From contig CM073890.1 of assembly GCA_037176705.1 (NCBI GenBank), forward strand, positions 94,354,591-94,418,590: 64,000 bases of DNA. The letters run 5' to 3'. A program made the position numbers and the translations under genes. Of the stretch, positions 25,101 through 40,100 are shown one piece after another. This DNA is from Molossus alvarezi (taxonomy: Eukaryota; Chordata; Mammalia; Chiroptera; Molossidae). The notes under the pieces are model-generated. The model was given only the letters and a program-made list of their open reading frames with translations. It searched no databases and was not told the origin of the DNA. Every line of letters starts with the position of its first letter. Position 1 is the first letter of the stretch.

Positions 25101-28100
25101 ATGAAAATATACCTAACACTACTGAACTACACACTTGAAAATGGTTAAGGGAGGGAAGGAAAAAGGTTTTCCTTTAGGAAAGTCTGTGTAAGTTTTTACC
25201 TCTTCTCTCAGTTTTCTGATAAGCTCTGTGTCATTGTGATGGGTTTTGATGAGTTCAGCTTTGCCACTTGCAACAAGGGATGCACTTTCAATTAGATCAG
25301 GCCGTAAAGTACCTTGGGCAAGGAAAACCTCCTCAGGTTTCAGGTTCATTTCTCCAATTACTTCATTGGCAATCTATAACCAATAGGAGTAAAACAGCCT
25401 TTTAAAAGATAAATCATTTAAAAAGACAGCAAAAGTTATACTTTCAGCTAAATTTCTCAAAGTCCTTATGCAATATTGACCAGATAAAATCTACCAACTC
25501 TCAAAATAAACTCCTTTAAGGTCATATGTTCTTTAAAGAACATGCTGTAACATGATTCAAAAAGGTGTACAAACATCCCCGGCCCCTTCAAAAGCTAAAA
25601 ACTAGTCACTGAAATATCAAAAGTTTAACATCAAATGAAAATACCTATTCTTAAATAGTCAAATCAAATCAATAGCACAACATAAGTTTATACATTTTAA
25701 ACTTACAGTAAAACTCTTAGCCAAAAAAAAATCTAAGTTAGTCAGCAAATTTGGCTGATATAATGACTACAAAAAACAAATACAAAAACTCACATCAAAA
25801 ACACTACACACTGAGGATATTAAAAGGGTACCTTAACAAAAGTATCCCCAATGATTTTTCTTTTCTCCTCAGGACTTGTAGTCATATTTAACGTTTTGCT
25901 AATTCTTTTCCGTGGAGTTCTGTCTTCATCTGATATTGGTAGAGTTGTTGTTCCATTGTAGAAAGAATGAGCAGCATTTATCACTGGGCAAAGAGAGCAG
26001 AAACATGTTTTAATCTAAAAAAGATTCTTAAATATCATACTAACAAATCTAACTAAAGAAAGAAAGCCCAGATGGATCCTTTGACCTCCCATTAATTTGC
26101 CTACCTATTCCAGAACTGCCCTGATTAATAGTCTGGACAAAGGCACTCATTAATTTTGTTCCTTTGGGAATCTTGTTAATGATCTGGGCTCATGATAGCA
26201 CACTTATGCTGGCTGCTTTCTCTCTATTCAGAGCTCCACCAGAACAACAAGCAAAATCAACAACAAAAAAACATGGCCCCAAGGGTGGTTCATACACAGG
26301 GATCAAAGTTCTCAGAAGGACACATTGACTAGTCTCCTCACAAACTGACGTTAATGAACATATATTTAGTGATCGTTAATTCTCTTTACATTTAAGAGCA
26401 AAGTATTCAAAAACTGACTAAAATCTCTATTTGGCAATGAGACTGAACAACTGGTGAGCTTCACTGTAAAATGACAAGGCAGTTGGCTATTTCATTAGGG
26501 GACCACCAGTGAATCTGTGTGTCTTTCTCTTAAGCTCTTCAATTACTCTAGAGAAGACACCTCCAATCTCCTGCCTATCAGCAGCAGAGCAAGGAAGTGG
26601 TGGGGTGAGGGAGTCACCATTCAGTACACAAAATTCTACTTAATTCTATTGTTTTTAATGTAAAATCTTACTTTCACCTTCAACTATGCCTGGTACGCCT
26701 ATGCCGAAGTCAAAGCCTCTCTTGAGAATAAATCCAGTCCTCTGATGGGGAGGGATAACAGCAGTTTGTTCCTGTGTTAAGGAAAAGAATCTGCTTCCCA
26801 GATTTCCAAGCAATCCATTTTAGGCTCACCCAGAGGATCATGCTGCACAAGAAAGCCAATGCTTCCAATTCCTGAGCCTCCCCCAAAACCTTGCTTTTTG
26901 TTGGCTTTCTCCCCTCATCCCTACCCCAAAGTTTTGGAGTCCCCCATTCTACTTTGTCAGTTACCAGGAACAGATACAGGTTTTCGTGGAGCTAAACAGT
27001 TTTACAATTTGGAGGCCCCTTTCAAGAAAATAATAACAAATTATTTTAAAATTCACAAGTCAGTAACTAGGGTGGCAAACCTGAACTTAACTATATACAC
27101 AGACTTTACTGCGTCTCACAGATGTTACTGTTTTTTGTTTCGTTTTTTTTTTTTTAATTGAAGGCAAGATCCTCCACTAACAAAAACATTACAACTTGCT
27201 TTATTAGGGTGGTCTGAAATGGAACTTGAAATTACCTTGAAACCATGCCTATATCACTAAACCCAGAATATGTCTAGCTGAGCTTTTTCTTAAATTCATC
27301 CCAAAATGTCGATAGCCAATGGAACACCACCCAAAAGAGAGCAAATTAGAGAAAACAAAGTGAACTTAACTACAAATTATTAAAATATCTTACTTGCAAA
27401 TTTCATAAAAATATATGACATGAAGATAATACTAGGGCACCTCCTAGGATTTTGGAAAAGGTTTGGCTTGTGGATCATGAACTTTAAACTTTATTAGCTT
27501 AGAAGTAATCCCTTTATCCATCTGCTTTCCAACTTCCAACACTTTGTTGAAACCATTAGACCCCTATCCCCTGCTCTATTCTTTGTCCTTGTGGCATTAC
27601 ACTTGTCTTATGCCCATACAGTCGTTTGGAGCAATAGACCAATTTTCATTTCATGTATAACTAAAAGTGTTCAGTTTATATTCAACCTTTGACATTGATT
27701 TCAATTAATTCAGTAAGACATACGGTTTGCATCATTAAACTACCAACTTGACTTCACTGTAATTATCAACTACATCTTGTTTTATTTAAAAAACAAAACA
27801 AAACAGATTATCCTAAGTGTAAATGCACTTATGGCCTAAGAAGTTTATTAGTGCCCTTAAAAAAAAATGACTATAGCCCTGGCCAGTTTGGCTCAGCAGT
27901 TAGTGCGTCGGCCTGCGGTCTGGAGAGACCTGGGTTCAGTTCCCGCTAAGGGCACGTACTTCGGTTGCAGTTTGTCCCCGGCCCTGGTTGGTCGTGCGGG
28001 TGGCAGCCACTCGATGTGTCCCTTCACGTCGATGTTTCTCTCTCTCTCTCCCTCCCATTCTATCTGTACAAAAAATGGAAAAATATCCTCGGGTGAGGAT

Positions 28101-31100
28101 AAAAAAAAACAAACAAAAAAAAATGACTATAGACTTTTCAATTTTTTTTTTTTTTTTTTTCATCCTCACCCGAGGACATTTTTCCATTTTTTACTCATAT
28201 AGAGCGGGAAGGAGAGAGAGGAAGAGAGAGAAACATCGATGTGAAAGGGACACATCGAGTGGCCGCCACCCACACGACCCAACCAGGGCCGGGGACAAAC
28301 TGCAGCCAAGGTACATGCCCTTAGCGGGAACCAAACCCGGGTCTCTGTGGACCGCAGGCTGATGCTCTAACCACTGAGCCAAACCGGCCAGGGCGACTAT
28401 AGACTTTTCAGTCCTCTTCTCCATATAAGTCTTTCTGTTTGTAAAATAGTCCGTATATACATACCTGTTCTAGGAAGGCTTGGGTATTCTCATTAATAAA
28501 TAATATTATGAGTGGGAAAAGATAACTTAATAAAAGAGACTGAGTAGAAAAGAACAATGATAGCTGGAAAATGGTAACTTATTGATCTATGTATAACATT
28601 AGAAGTAATCAACAGTTTTAAAATTTATACTGGGACTCTTCCTGAACCAGTAGAAGTTATAATATATTAAAATAAAAATATATTTTCAACCATGAGATTA
28701 TTGGGAAAACTGCTTACTTAAGGCAATGTGCTTAAACCATAGGCTAGATTTGATTAAATAAGTCCTGATATGTAAATTAGCTTTTCTGGAGTTCATCAAT
28801 ACCTTTGACCTGAATTCCAAGTTTTTTGAGGGCCTCTTCTACAGACTGGCTTTCTCGTTTTCTCATAAAGCCATTATCAATGTGCACAGCAATGACCTGA
28901 TCTTGGTTCAACGCACGATTCAGCAAAGCTGTACAAACTGTTGAGTCTACTCCACCGCTGAGTAAAACCTAGAGGGTGAAATAGGGGGGGAAAAAATCAA
29001 ATTGAGTACAATAAGCAAAAAGAAAATTTAAACTATCAGCTTAAATTGTCCCCTAAAAAAATTGTATCAAAGGAATGTATAGGAACTAAAAAAGCACTCT
29101 GAAACAGTGCAACTCACAAAGCCTATGATCTCCTAGTCAACATTGAAGAGCTATATAGAGGAAGCCAGTTCTGAGTTCTAGTATTATTGACATACATTTG
29201 CAGACTTTCAGATGTAAATTACTTACCAAAACTTTTGATGTGCCTACTCTCTCTTTGATCTCTCGAATGCACTCAAGTTCTCTGTTCTGCACAGTGAAGG
29301 ACCCACTGCACCCAGCTATATCATAGAGGAAGTTCTTCAGTATTACTTTGCCATTTTCTGTAAGGCCAACTTCAGGGTGGAACTGTACTCCATACAATTT
29401 TTTAGACTCATTCGCTATACCTTTACAAAGAAAATAATCACAAATTAAATTTTTTTCATGTTGAAAGACTCAACTATTACCCACAGTAATTCCTCACAAT
29501 TTCTTCCTCTATAAATGTAAAAACTGATATGATTTGGTTGGATTTTTAGCAAAAGAAAATGATAAAAATAAAAACTATATTACCATGATCACTCTTTATA
29601 CAAGTCTTTATGTAGCAATTAATGAACTATATGACAGAAAAATAAGTTCTACAGAGATTATTTCACAGTAACCTCACTTCTCCACCTAGCTCACTTCAAT
29701 TGTCTTGACTATTTAATACAATAACTCAATTTTGGTTCTTGGACCCACAGAGCTTTCACATGCAATGTGCAGGTACCAATTTTCTCTATGAGAAGAACCT
29801 CATACATTACACCAGACAGAATATTCAAGTGTACTATTAACCACAAATATAACTTCACTGACTTGACTAATGTGTGCTGACAATTACTGATTAACTACTA
29901 GGCGGCAGATGTTAGGCTAAATATTTTACACATGCATTTCTCGTCTATGACTGAGATAACAAGAAACTTACCTGAACTCACAGTCAGTTAAGTAGTTAAA
30001 ATAGGCTCCCAAACTCATACTCATTCTACTATACCAGGGAACCTCACACTTTTTAAGTTACTTGGCTTCTAGGACACTACTCTCTTGGTTCACTATTTCA
30101 CTATCTGCTCCTTCTGAATCTTTTGTTGACTCCTCTTCATCTTACCCCTCTCCACACAAGAAAGTTGCCCACTATTCAGCCTTTAAATCTCTTCTCTGTA
30201 CATTCTGAGTGATCTCAAACTCTCATGACCTCAAATTCTACCCATATGTTGGTATACTCCCAAATCTGTACCTCCAGCCCAGTTTTCTCCTCTCCAGTCC
30301 AGACTCATATATACAACTACCTACTCATACCTTCATTTGAGTGTTTAATAAAGTATCTTGAATTAAATATGCAAACCTAAACTTCTACATTCTTTCCCAT
30401 CAAGTAAAGAGAAACTTTATCCTTCTGGTTGCTCAGGCCAAAAAACGGGAGTTAAAACTTAATTCTACCCTCATTTCCACACTCCACATGCAATCCAACA
30501 GCAAATCCTGTATATCTCTCCCTTCAAAACATGTCAAAATCCAGTCTAACTTCTGTTTCCAGTCTGGAATGAAAAAAAGATGGAAGATGCCACTCTGTCC
30601 TAACAAGAAGTAAAAAACTGACTACTGCCCTTGGAGAGACTGATGGTGAATACGAAGAGTCACAACTTAACAGAGAAGAAACCCATGAGTGCACACCTCC
30701 ACAGGAACCACTGCCAAGGTGGGGAAACCTGAACTATAACTGATGAATTGCTAGACATTCATCAAGTAAAAATCTAAGAGAGAAAAACTCCAGAAGGACC
30801 CAGTCACCAGGGGCCCCCATACTTTTGTAAATTTGATGTCCAGCAGGATTCGGTAAACCTTTCCTATTGCCCAGCTGGTGTGGCTCAGCAGACTGAGTGT
30901 TGTCCCATGGACTGGGTCCTGGTTCGATTCCCGGTCAGGGCACATGCCCAGATTGTGGGCTAGATCCCCTGTAGGGGCCATGAAGGAGGCAGCCAATTGG
31001 TATTTCTCTCTCACATCGATGTTTCTCTCTCTCTCTCTCTCCCTTCCTCTCTCTAAAAATGCAATAAAAAATGTTTTTTTTTCCTATAAAGGGCCAGAGT

Positions 31101-34100
31101 TAAGTATTTTTAGCCTTTGCAGGTCCTACTGTCTATCACTAAAGCAACACATAGTATCCATAGACAATAAAGTAATGGATGTTGCTGTGTTTCAATAAAA
31201 CTTTATTTTTGAACACTGAAATCTGAACTTCATTTAATTTTCACATCACAAAATATGATTCTCTTTAAAAAAAAAGTCCAACCATTTGAAAACATAAAAT
31301 CCATCTTACCTTGTAGGTCATAAAAAAACAGACAGTGAGCACAATTTGACAAGAGGCTGTAGTTTGCTGACTCCTTGACTATATATAGGACAAAGTCCAA
31401 GTCCCTCATATTGAACAAAGACTTTTCATTAAATGACCACTGTCTAAATAATTTCACCTTTCATCTTCCCCTTTATTCTCTACTCCAGCCGTTCAAGCTA
31501 GTGTGATTACCAAAACAGACCATGCTCTCATCACAGGTCTATGCAAAAACCCGAAAAAAAAAACAGAAAGCATCAACAAAAACAAAAAACTCCTGAATAA
31601 TAAGTGATTAGAGCAGGACTGTAGGATACAGGTTAAAAAAGTTCACTGCTTTCTCATACACCAGCAATGAACAAGTAGAATTTGAAATTTAAAACACAAT
31701 ACAATTAACATTAGCACACCTCCCCCCAATATTAAATACTTAGGTATAAATCTAACAAAATGTATATAAGATCTCCATGAGAATCGAATTACACTTGACC
31801 ACTTCCACCTCTGCCACACTATTCCTTAGAGCATTCTCACCTTTACTGATTACTACCACAGACTTCTAGCTGGTCTCCCAGCTTCTACATTTGACTTTCT
31901 CTCTTTTCTCCTCATTATAGCCAGGATAATCCTGATATTAGATCACGTCTCACCTTAACCCCACTTCACTACGAGTAAAGCTAACGGTTTGAAAATGGTC
32001 TCAAACATCCTGTGTTCTCATCCCCAGTAACCTCCCTGGCTTCAACTGCTACCACTCTCCCAACCCCCCATGTTTATTCCACTCCAACCATCTACTCTCC
32101 TTGCTGTTCCTCAAACATAGTCCCATCCCAGAAGCTTTGTACTGCTCTTTCCTTTCCCCCTACATATCCAGAAGGGTCAGCACTTACTTCTTTCATGTCC
32201 ACTATCGTCTTCTAGAAATACCTTCCCTGAATATCTAATATAAAATATTAAAACCCTAATCACATATATTCTGCAACTTTCTTCACCTACTTTTTCAATG
32301 CACTTAATAAACACTGACAACTAATATATTCTGTATTGTCTGTCCCTCTCCTCAACTAGAATGTTAAACAAAGATTTTGTCCATTTTGTTCATTACTGTA
32401 TCTTGGCACCTAGAACTGCACGTGGTACACAGTAGGTACTCAAATATTTGTTGAGTGAATAAAATACATAAACCATCTACTAAACATTCCAATATGAAAA
32501 CCATTCTTGATCATTTTTATGCTAATATATTAGTCTGTTAAGTAACTGCTGGCATATTACTTAACTCATTTTACCCATGACAAATCTTTTTTTCAATTTA
32601 TTATTTAGATATGGCATTTCAAACAAAAAGTACTTTATTAACCCATTTTTCCTTTTATTGATTTCCAGGATTACTGGTGATTTATTTACATTACAGTTAT
32701 CAAGTAAGCAAGTGATTACAAACCACTAGAAAATCAATTCTTCTTTCTCCATAAAACAGAAAACAAAAATGATTTCGGAGCATGGATTGACAAACTTTCT
32801 ACAGAGAGCTAGATAGTAAAAATTTTAGGCTTTGTAGAATACACATGTACACTCTCTTTTATTATACCCCTTTAATAATGTAAAAATCATTATTAGTTCC
32901 TGGACATACTAAAACAGGCTATTTGCTGGATTTAACCCACAAGTTATTCATAAGTTTGCCAACACTGGTTCAGAGAAATTCCATTTTGCAGCCAACCGAG
33001 ATACATGCCTATAAACCTAAGAAAGGCATTTAAAAAGGCAATTAAATCTAGAGAGATGGACAGCTGTCAAATTTTTCCTGAGCTGTGAAAATATAGCTGT
33101 GTTTTATATCTGAAAAGCTTACGTTAGGATAAACATTTTTTTTTTTAATTTATTTTTTATTTTTTTATCCTCACCCGAGGATATTTTTCCATTTTTTGTA
33201 CAGATAGAGAGAGAGGGAGGGAGAGAGAGAGAGAAACATCGACGTGAAGGGACACATCGAGTGGCTGCCACCCGCACAACCAACCAGGGCCGGGGACAAA
33301 CTGCAACCGAAGTACGTGCCCTTAGCGGGAACCGAACCCTGGTCTCTCCGGACCGCAGGCCGACACTCTAACCGCTGAGCCAAACTGGCCAGGGCAGGAT
33401 AAACATTTTTAAAAGTATTTCAGAGCAAACCATTAGGTGACTTCTAGATAATCCTTCTAATACTAAATTCCCTTCACAAATTAATGATTAATCCTATGAC
33501 ATTTACAATGTCTTTAAAAAATAGGAAAAATCAAAAACAGTATCTCATACAGAAACATATTCTCATACTCTTCAGATAAGTTTTTAATAATAAAATCTGC
33601 AAAAGTTTTAGAATTTTTACCTGCCACAATGTTCCCAGAACGTGCCATAACCTTGAATCCATCAGCTACTTTGTCTACACTATCTCCATGGGTAAGCAAA
33701 ACAATTTCTTCCTTCTGAAGGCCCCTAAAAATACAGAAGAAAAATGTAACACATAAAAGACATGATTAATGGGTTCTTTTGATTTGTTTTTTTCCTCATT
33801 TTATTGATATATAATTAACATACAACATTGTGTAAGTTTAGGTGTACAATGTAGTTATAGATATAGTGAAATGATAACCACAATAAGGTTACTGAACACA
33901 TCCATCATTTCACAGAGTTACCATTGTGTGTATATAGTGATAACATTTAAGATCTACTCTCTTATCAACTTTCACGTATACAATACAGTATTGTTAACTG
34001 TAGTCACCATACTGTACATTAGATCCCAGAACTTATTTACCTTATAACTGGAAGTTTGTTCTTTTGCTTTAGAAATACTAGTTTGCCATATGTGTAGATC

Positions 34101-37100
34101 AAGAAAAACAGAAATAAGCATGTAATAGTGGAACTTGTTGGAATTTAAATTTATCCTATCCATTATTTAAAAAAAAAAAGCCAATGAAAGAATATTAAAT
34201 CTATGTCAAAAAACAAGCAAGTAAGTAACCAATAGTCCATCAAATTGGGCTTTATCCAAAACACAGAAAAAAAACAAACAAGAAAGCAGGTGACTAAAAC
34301 TTAAGTTTTCTGGACTTTCAGAAAACTGAATGAAAACTCAGCAATTTTTTAAAGTAAAGCAGAAGATAAATAATTTTAGGTAGCTACTAAAGCTATACAC
34401 ATAATCTATTATCAAGTAGCAATATAATCAATTAATACATTCACTGTATTAAAAAGATAGCATACCAGATAAGTTATGCTCAATGTAGAAAAAGTGAGGA
34501 AGAAGGAGACAAAGCACATACTAAGTCCAACATATGGGTGGCTTGCTAAGTACCCAGCAAGAATGTGGTGGGGAAAGGTATTCAAATGCATTTGGTAGAT
34601 GCAAGACAGTTTAAAATGGTATCATCCATTTGCCACATCTGGCATACATGTTTAGAATTACACTCTACACCAAAGAGTGAAAGGAGAAAACTACAAATGT
34701 TGGGATCCCAAATATGTAATACCAAATAGGTGTCCAAGACTGCAGAGGTGCTTTTAAGTTATGTCGTAAGTGCTTTCTTTATTCCTAGTTAGAATCACCA
34801 CCTCCTCTGCTGTCTTGACACTCAACTGGAAAAGAAAATTACCCCATTAGCCCTGCTGTGGCCTTAATTTTGTCTAAGAATTACAGAATCTGAAATTTTG
34901 AAGTATAACAATCCAACGTTAAATTAATCTACTATCATTCTTATTCGTCTAAAAATATCTGTAATACCTGAATAACGAGCATGTGTTATCCACACTGATA
35001 CTGAAGACTCCGTCTTCTCTAACACTTTTTTTGTGCACAGTACCTCCAAATACTTTATTCATCATCTGGTCAAAGAGAAAATAAATTAGTGTTAATATAA
35101 GTCAAAGGAAAATTACCCATTTTCTTATGCTAATTTAATAATTTATATTCATTGTTTTAGGGATATATTATGTCTATGCCCCCAAAATAAAGAAAGTTTG
35201 ATAAATGTAGATAACTTGGCATTATTATATATAATACAGTTAATTACGATACATAGCTATAAAACAAACTAGATTAAAAATCTGACCTGAGGTTAATTTT
35301 CATTAAACACTGGCAGATTTTCCAGTGTACAGATTAAAGTGTACTTTAATTCATCTGTTAAAGATAAATTTCTCTAATACTTTCATTTAAGTTCAATTTT
35401 AAAGCATTTTAAAAGGTAATATGAGCTTAGAAAAGGTCAGAGTATAAACAACAGGAAAAGCTGTGGTATTAAAACTAGACAGGAATAGCCCGGCTGGTGT
35501 GGCTCAGTTGTTGAGAGTTGACACATGCACCAAGAGGTCGTAGGTTCGATTTCCGGTCAGGGTACATGCCCAGGTAGGGGGCATGTAGGAGGTGGCCAAT
35601 TGATTTTCTCTCTCATCAATGTTTCTATCTCTCCCTCTCCCATTCTCTCTCTCTCAAAACAAATTTTAAAAAAATTTCTTTTAATAAATAAATAAAATAA
35701 AACTAGACAGGTAAAAATTCCTCCAAGCAGTTTAATCTGTGGCCCCAAAGAAAACAGTCTGAAAACTGGCAGAAGGCTGTGCTATGGATATGAGATAAAC
35801 AAAAAATATCTGGTCTTTCAATTAAACTCATTTGTTCGAATCCCATACACCTAAAGACTCTTATTTCAAATGGTCTCTTCCTTCTGCCCTTGTGTCGATC
35901 TTATTTATATTTACATATGTCCAAACCCCCAACACCAAAATAAACACAAACAAGATTTTTATAAACATTAAATCTGCATTGATATAATCACAACTCATCT
36001 TATTATGTCTGTTCCACAACACGTGTCATATCTGCCATAATAATGCATGCCAGTTGACCCAGACCCCAACAGAAAAGCAGACAAAAGGCTAGCTAAATGT
36101 TCATTCTTATAGTGCATCGGTGGCATATTCTTTAAAACCACCACCAAATGCTGCCCTCTATATTCTCCTCATACATATTCACAATAAACCTTCCTACAAT
36201 TAAAAAAAAAAAAAAAAGTTAGGGGTAAGCGTATCAGGAAGGAAACTTGTTAAAACCTTGTTTAACCCAATACAGATATAGCACCTTGTTTTATTGTGTT
36301 CACCACTTAATTGCTCTTCACAGTTGTTGCCTTTTTTGTTTGTTTGTTTGTTTTACAAACTGCAGGCAAGACCTTCCACCAGCTAAAGATTGCTACTCAC
36401 TTTATTGCAGTTTTCTGGAACTAAACCCATGATATCTCTGAGACATAACTGTAGCAATGTTAGCTACTAAAATATAAATATGATTGTGTCAGTCTATAAT
36501 TAACTCTTTAGCATTTATAGCAGGGATTGGTAAGTTTTTCTAAAAGGGGCCAGAGAATAAGTAGTTTAGCCTCTGCAGGCAAGCAACACAAAGCATCCAT
36601 AAACAATATAAAGGATGTCACTGTGTTCAAATAAAACTTTATTTTACGAACACTGAAATCTGAATTTCATTTAACATTCATGTCACAAAATATAATTCTC
36701 TCAAAAAAATTCCCCCCCCCCAACCATTTGAAAATATAAAAACCATTCTTAGCTTGCAAGTCTTGAAAAAAACAGGCAATGAGCCCCACTGTCAAGAGGC
36801 TGTATTTTGCTGATACTTGATGATAGGACAAAGTCCAAATCCCTTATATTGAACAAAGACTTTTTTTTCATTGAATGGCCACTGTCTAATTAATTTCACC
36901 TCTTATCTTCCCCTTCATTCTCTACTCCAGCCATTCAAGCTAGTGTGATTACCAAAATAGACCATGTTCAGGTCTCTTCATAGTCCCAGGAGCCTAACAA
37001 AGTATGTGGCCCAGAGCCGTCTTTCAAATCTGCTCAATGAAATTTGCTTCTATATATTCAGTGAACCTTGGAAACCTCTAATTTGCAGTTCTTAATTAGA

Positions 37101-40100
37101 AGACAGCTGAATGATTCAGATAACCAAAGCTGTTGGAACTCTACACAATTTAAAAGTCCATAAAGTTCAAATTAAAGGCTTTTTACAAAGCCAATGGTTT
37201 GAAGTAAAGTTTAAAGCTATCTCATCTGGCTGATGTGGCTCAGCGGTTGAGCATTGACTCATGCACCAAGAGGTCGCCGGTTCAAGTCCCAGACAGGGCA
37301 CATGCCCAGGTTGTGGGCCTAGTCCCCAGTGGGGTGCATACAGGAGACGGCCAGTTGATGTTCTCTCTCACTGATGTTTCTGCCTCTCCCTCTCCCTTCC
37401 TCTCTAAAATCAATAAACTAAAAATATTAATACATAAATAAATAAATAAAGCTATCTCACCTGTTCAGAAGGCTTTCATACTTATTTTTGGTTCCTGATT
37501 ATGCTACTTAAGGTTAAAAGTGCAAGAGTTGAGGCCCTGACCAAGTAGCTCAGCTGGTTAGAATGTCCTGCTCCCCATAAGCCAAGGTTGTGGGCTCAAT
37601 CTCTGGTCAGGGCACACACACAGAATCAACCAATGAATGCATAAGTGGATGGGGCAGCAAGTTGATGTCTGTCTCTCCAATTGAAAAAAAAAAGTGGAAC
37701 AACAAATCGATGTTTCTCTCTCCCTAAACTTAGTAAATTTAAAAAAAAGAGCAAGGAGTTGAACAATCAGCTAAGTGTATGTTTTTGTGAGATAGGAATA
37801 ATTTTCTGTATAATAAAAACAATTTACTTTCTTATTAAAGTTTTGTTTTAGTATTCTATTTTGACTTAAAGAAATGGTTTTAAGCATGGATTCCTGATAA
37901 CCCCAACGTCCTAAATGCCTCAAAGAAATCACTGTAGTACTCTAGGTCTACCACCCCCACCAGATCAGCCCCTATTTTATCTATCTTAAATGCCAAAGTT
38001 TTACAATGAGGTTTAGGTTTGGGAGGAAGAAAGAGAAATTCTGTAAATAAACAATTTGACAACTTTGTGGAAGTATATACATTTAAAAAAATGCTTATAA
38101 AAATGTTTCTTAGAACTCTTAAAAATAAACCCAAATGAAATTACTAAGAATGAAAAATCACAATCTAGAACTATCTGCAATACAGTCACAATCCAGAAAC
38201 TAACTGCAATATACATAATTGTCAAAAATTCAGTATTCAGCATATAAAATGCAATTTTAAAAAAAGATAATTCAATAGAAAATGGGCAAAACTCAAACAA
38301 TGTTTTAAAGTAAAGCAGACACTAATGGCAAATAAACATACAAATCTTACAATAATAAGGAAAATGAGCATTAAGACTACAGTGATCCTATTTAGTGCCT
38401 CCTCAGATAGAAAAATACAGAAAAAAAAATCTGACTCTGTCAAGAATTGGAAGCATAGGAATTTTTACATACTGCTGAGAAAATGTAAATGGGGGTGGTG
38501 GGGTGCTGGAGCGGGGGAATTGGTGAGACAGAGTGGGAATATCATTACCTAGTGATGCTGAGACTCAGAATTTCAACTCATGGTTACCATGGAGAAAAGT
38601 TTATATATGTACAAAACAAGAAGACAAGTACAAAAAGATTTATGGCAGTATTGTCTGTAATAGCAAAAACTGGAAAAAGATCAGCAAAACTAATAGTGAA
38701 ATATATAATTAATTTGTGCTATCTTAAAATTCAATAGTGAAAATGAGCAACATACAATTAAAATGTATTAACACAAATGAATCTCAAAACCAAAGCTGAA
38801 TATAACACATGCAGCCCTGGCCAGTGTGGCTCAGTTGGTTGGAGCATCATCCTGTACACCAAAAAGCGGTGGGTTCAATTCTTGGTCAGGGCACATACAT
38901 AGCCAGGTCACAGGTTCAATGCCTAGTCGGGGCACATAGAAGAGTCAACCAATCAATGTTTCTCACATTGATTCCTTTTTCTTTCTCTCCCCCCCCACCC
39001 CTTCCTCTCTCTAAAAAAATAAACAAAATATTACATTGCAGTATGATTTCAATTATATAAAGGTCAGAGTGGGAAAAACTACATAATATATTATTTAAGG
39101 ATATAACCTACATATAAAGCTATAAAGTAAAGAAAGGAAAAGTGTTACCTCTGGTGGGAAGAGAGAAGAATGTGAATGGAGAAAAGTATAAAGGAAGTTT
39201 CAAAGTTCTAGTAATATTCTATTTCTTATGCTAAGTGGGGTTAAATCAGCAATAAAGATAAAAAGAGAAGGAAGCAAAAAAATTTTTCTTCTAAAGTAAT
39301 TTTTTCTTCTCTTCTAAAGAAAAAAAATTAACAGGAAGCAATTAGAAAGGCTCTGAAGAGTCTAGTTAATAGAAACGTATGGTACATAAACATGGAAATT
39401 ACTAAAATTTCAGGATGTCAAGGTACACCTTATAGTGAGACTTCTGGTGCTAAATTGCCCAACTAACATTCACTAAGAAGTGGCAGTCTATTCCATCATC
39501 CTAAAAGCAAAATTTTTTATGCATTGACTATAAGCAGGCCTAGCTCTGGCTACCATGATATCTCTATTGAATGACAGAAAAATCTGGCCTTATATTTATA
39601 TGGAGAACTGACATAATGGAGAAACAGTCAGCCTCCATCACTTAAATTAAGAAAGCATTTTCCAGACCAATTTCACTGTAAGTGGGTGCCAAAAAAAGGT
39701 CTTGTGGGCCTCTTCCTTACAAAATGTTATAATAACTCTCAGTATACTAAAAATCATTTAACTTAATTATAAGTTGTGCTCTATAATTAATAGTCTACTC
39801 TGGCAAAGAAGATAATAAATTACACCCTGGGGCAAAGATATATATTTTTTAAAGTCAGCCATGCCCTGGTTGGTGTGGCTCAGCTGGTTGGGCATATCCG
39901 TACATTGGGAGTTTGCTGGTTTGATTCCCAGTCATGGCAGGTGTCCCGGTTTTGGGCTTGATACCAGGTAGGGGGAATGCAGGAGGCAGCCAGTCGATGT
40001 TCTATTCTCACATGGGTGTTTCTCTCTCTCTCTCCCCCTCTCTCTTTCTCTCTCTCAAAATCAATTTTTAACAAAAGGCAGCCAATTTCCAATGTTCAAT

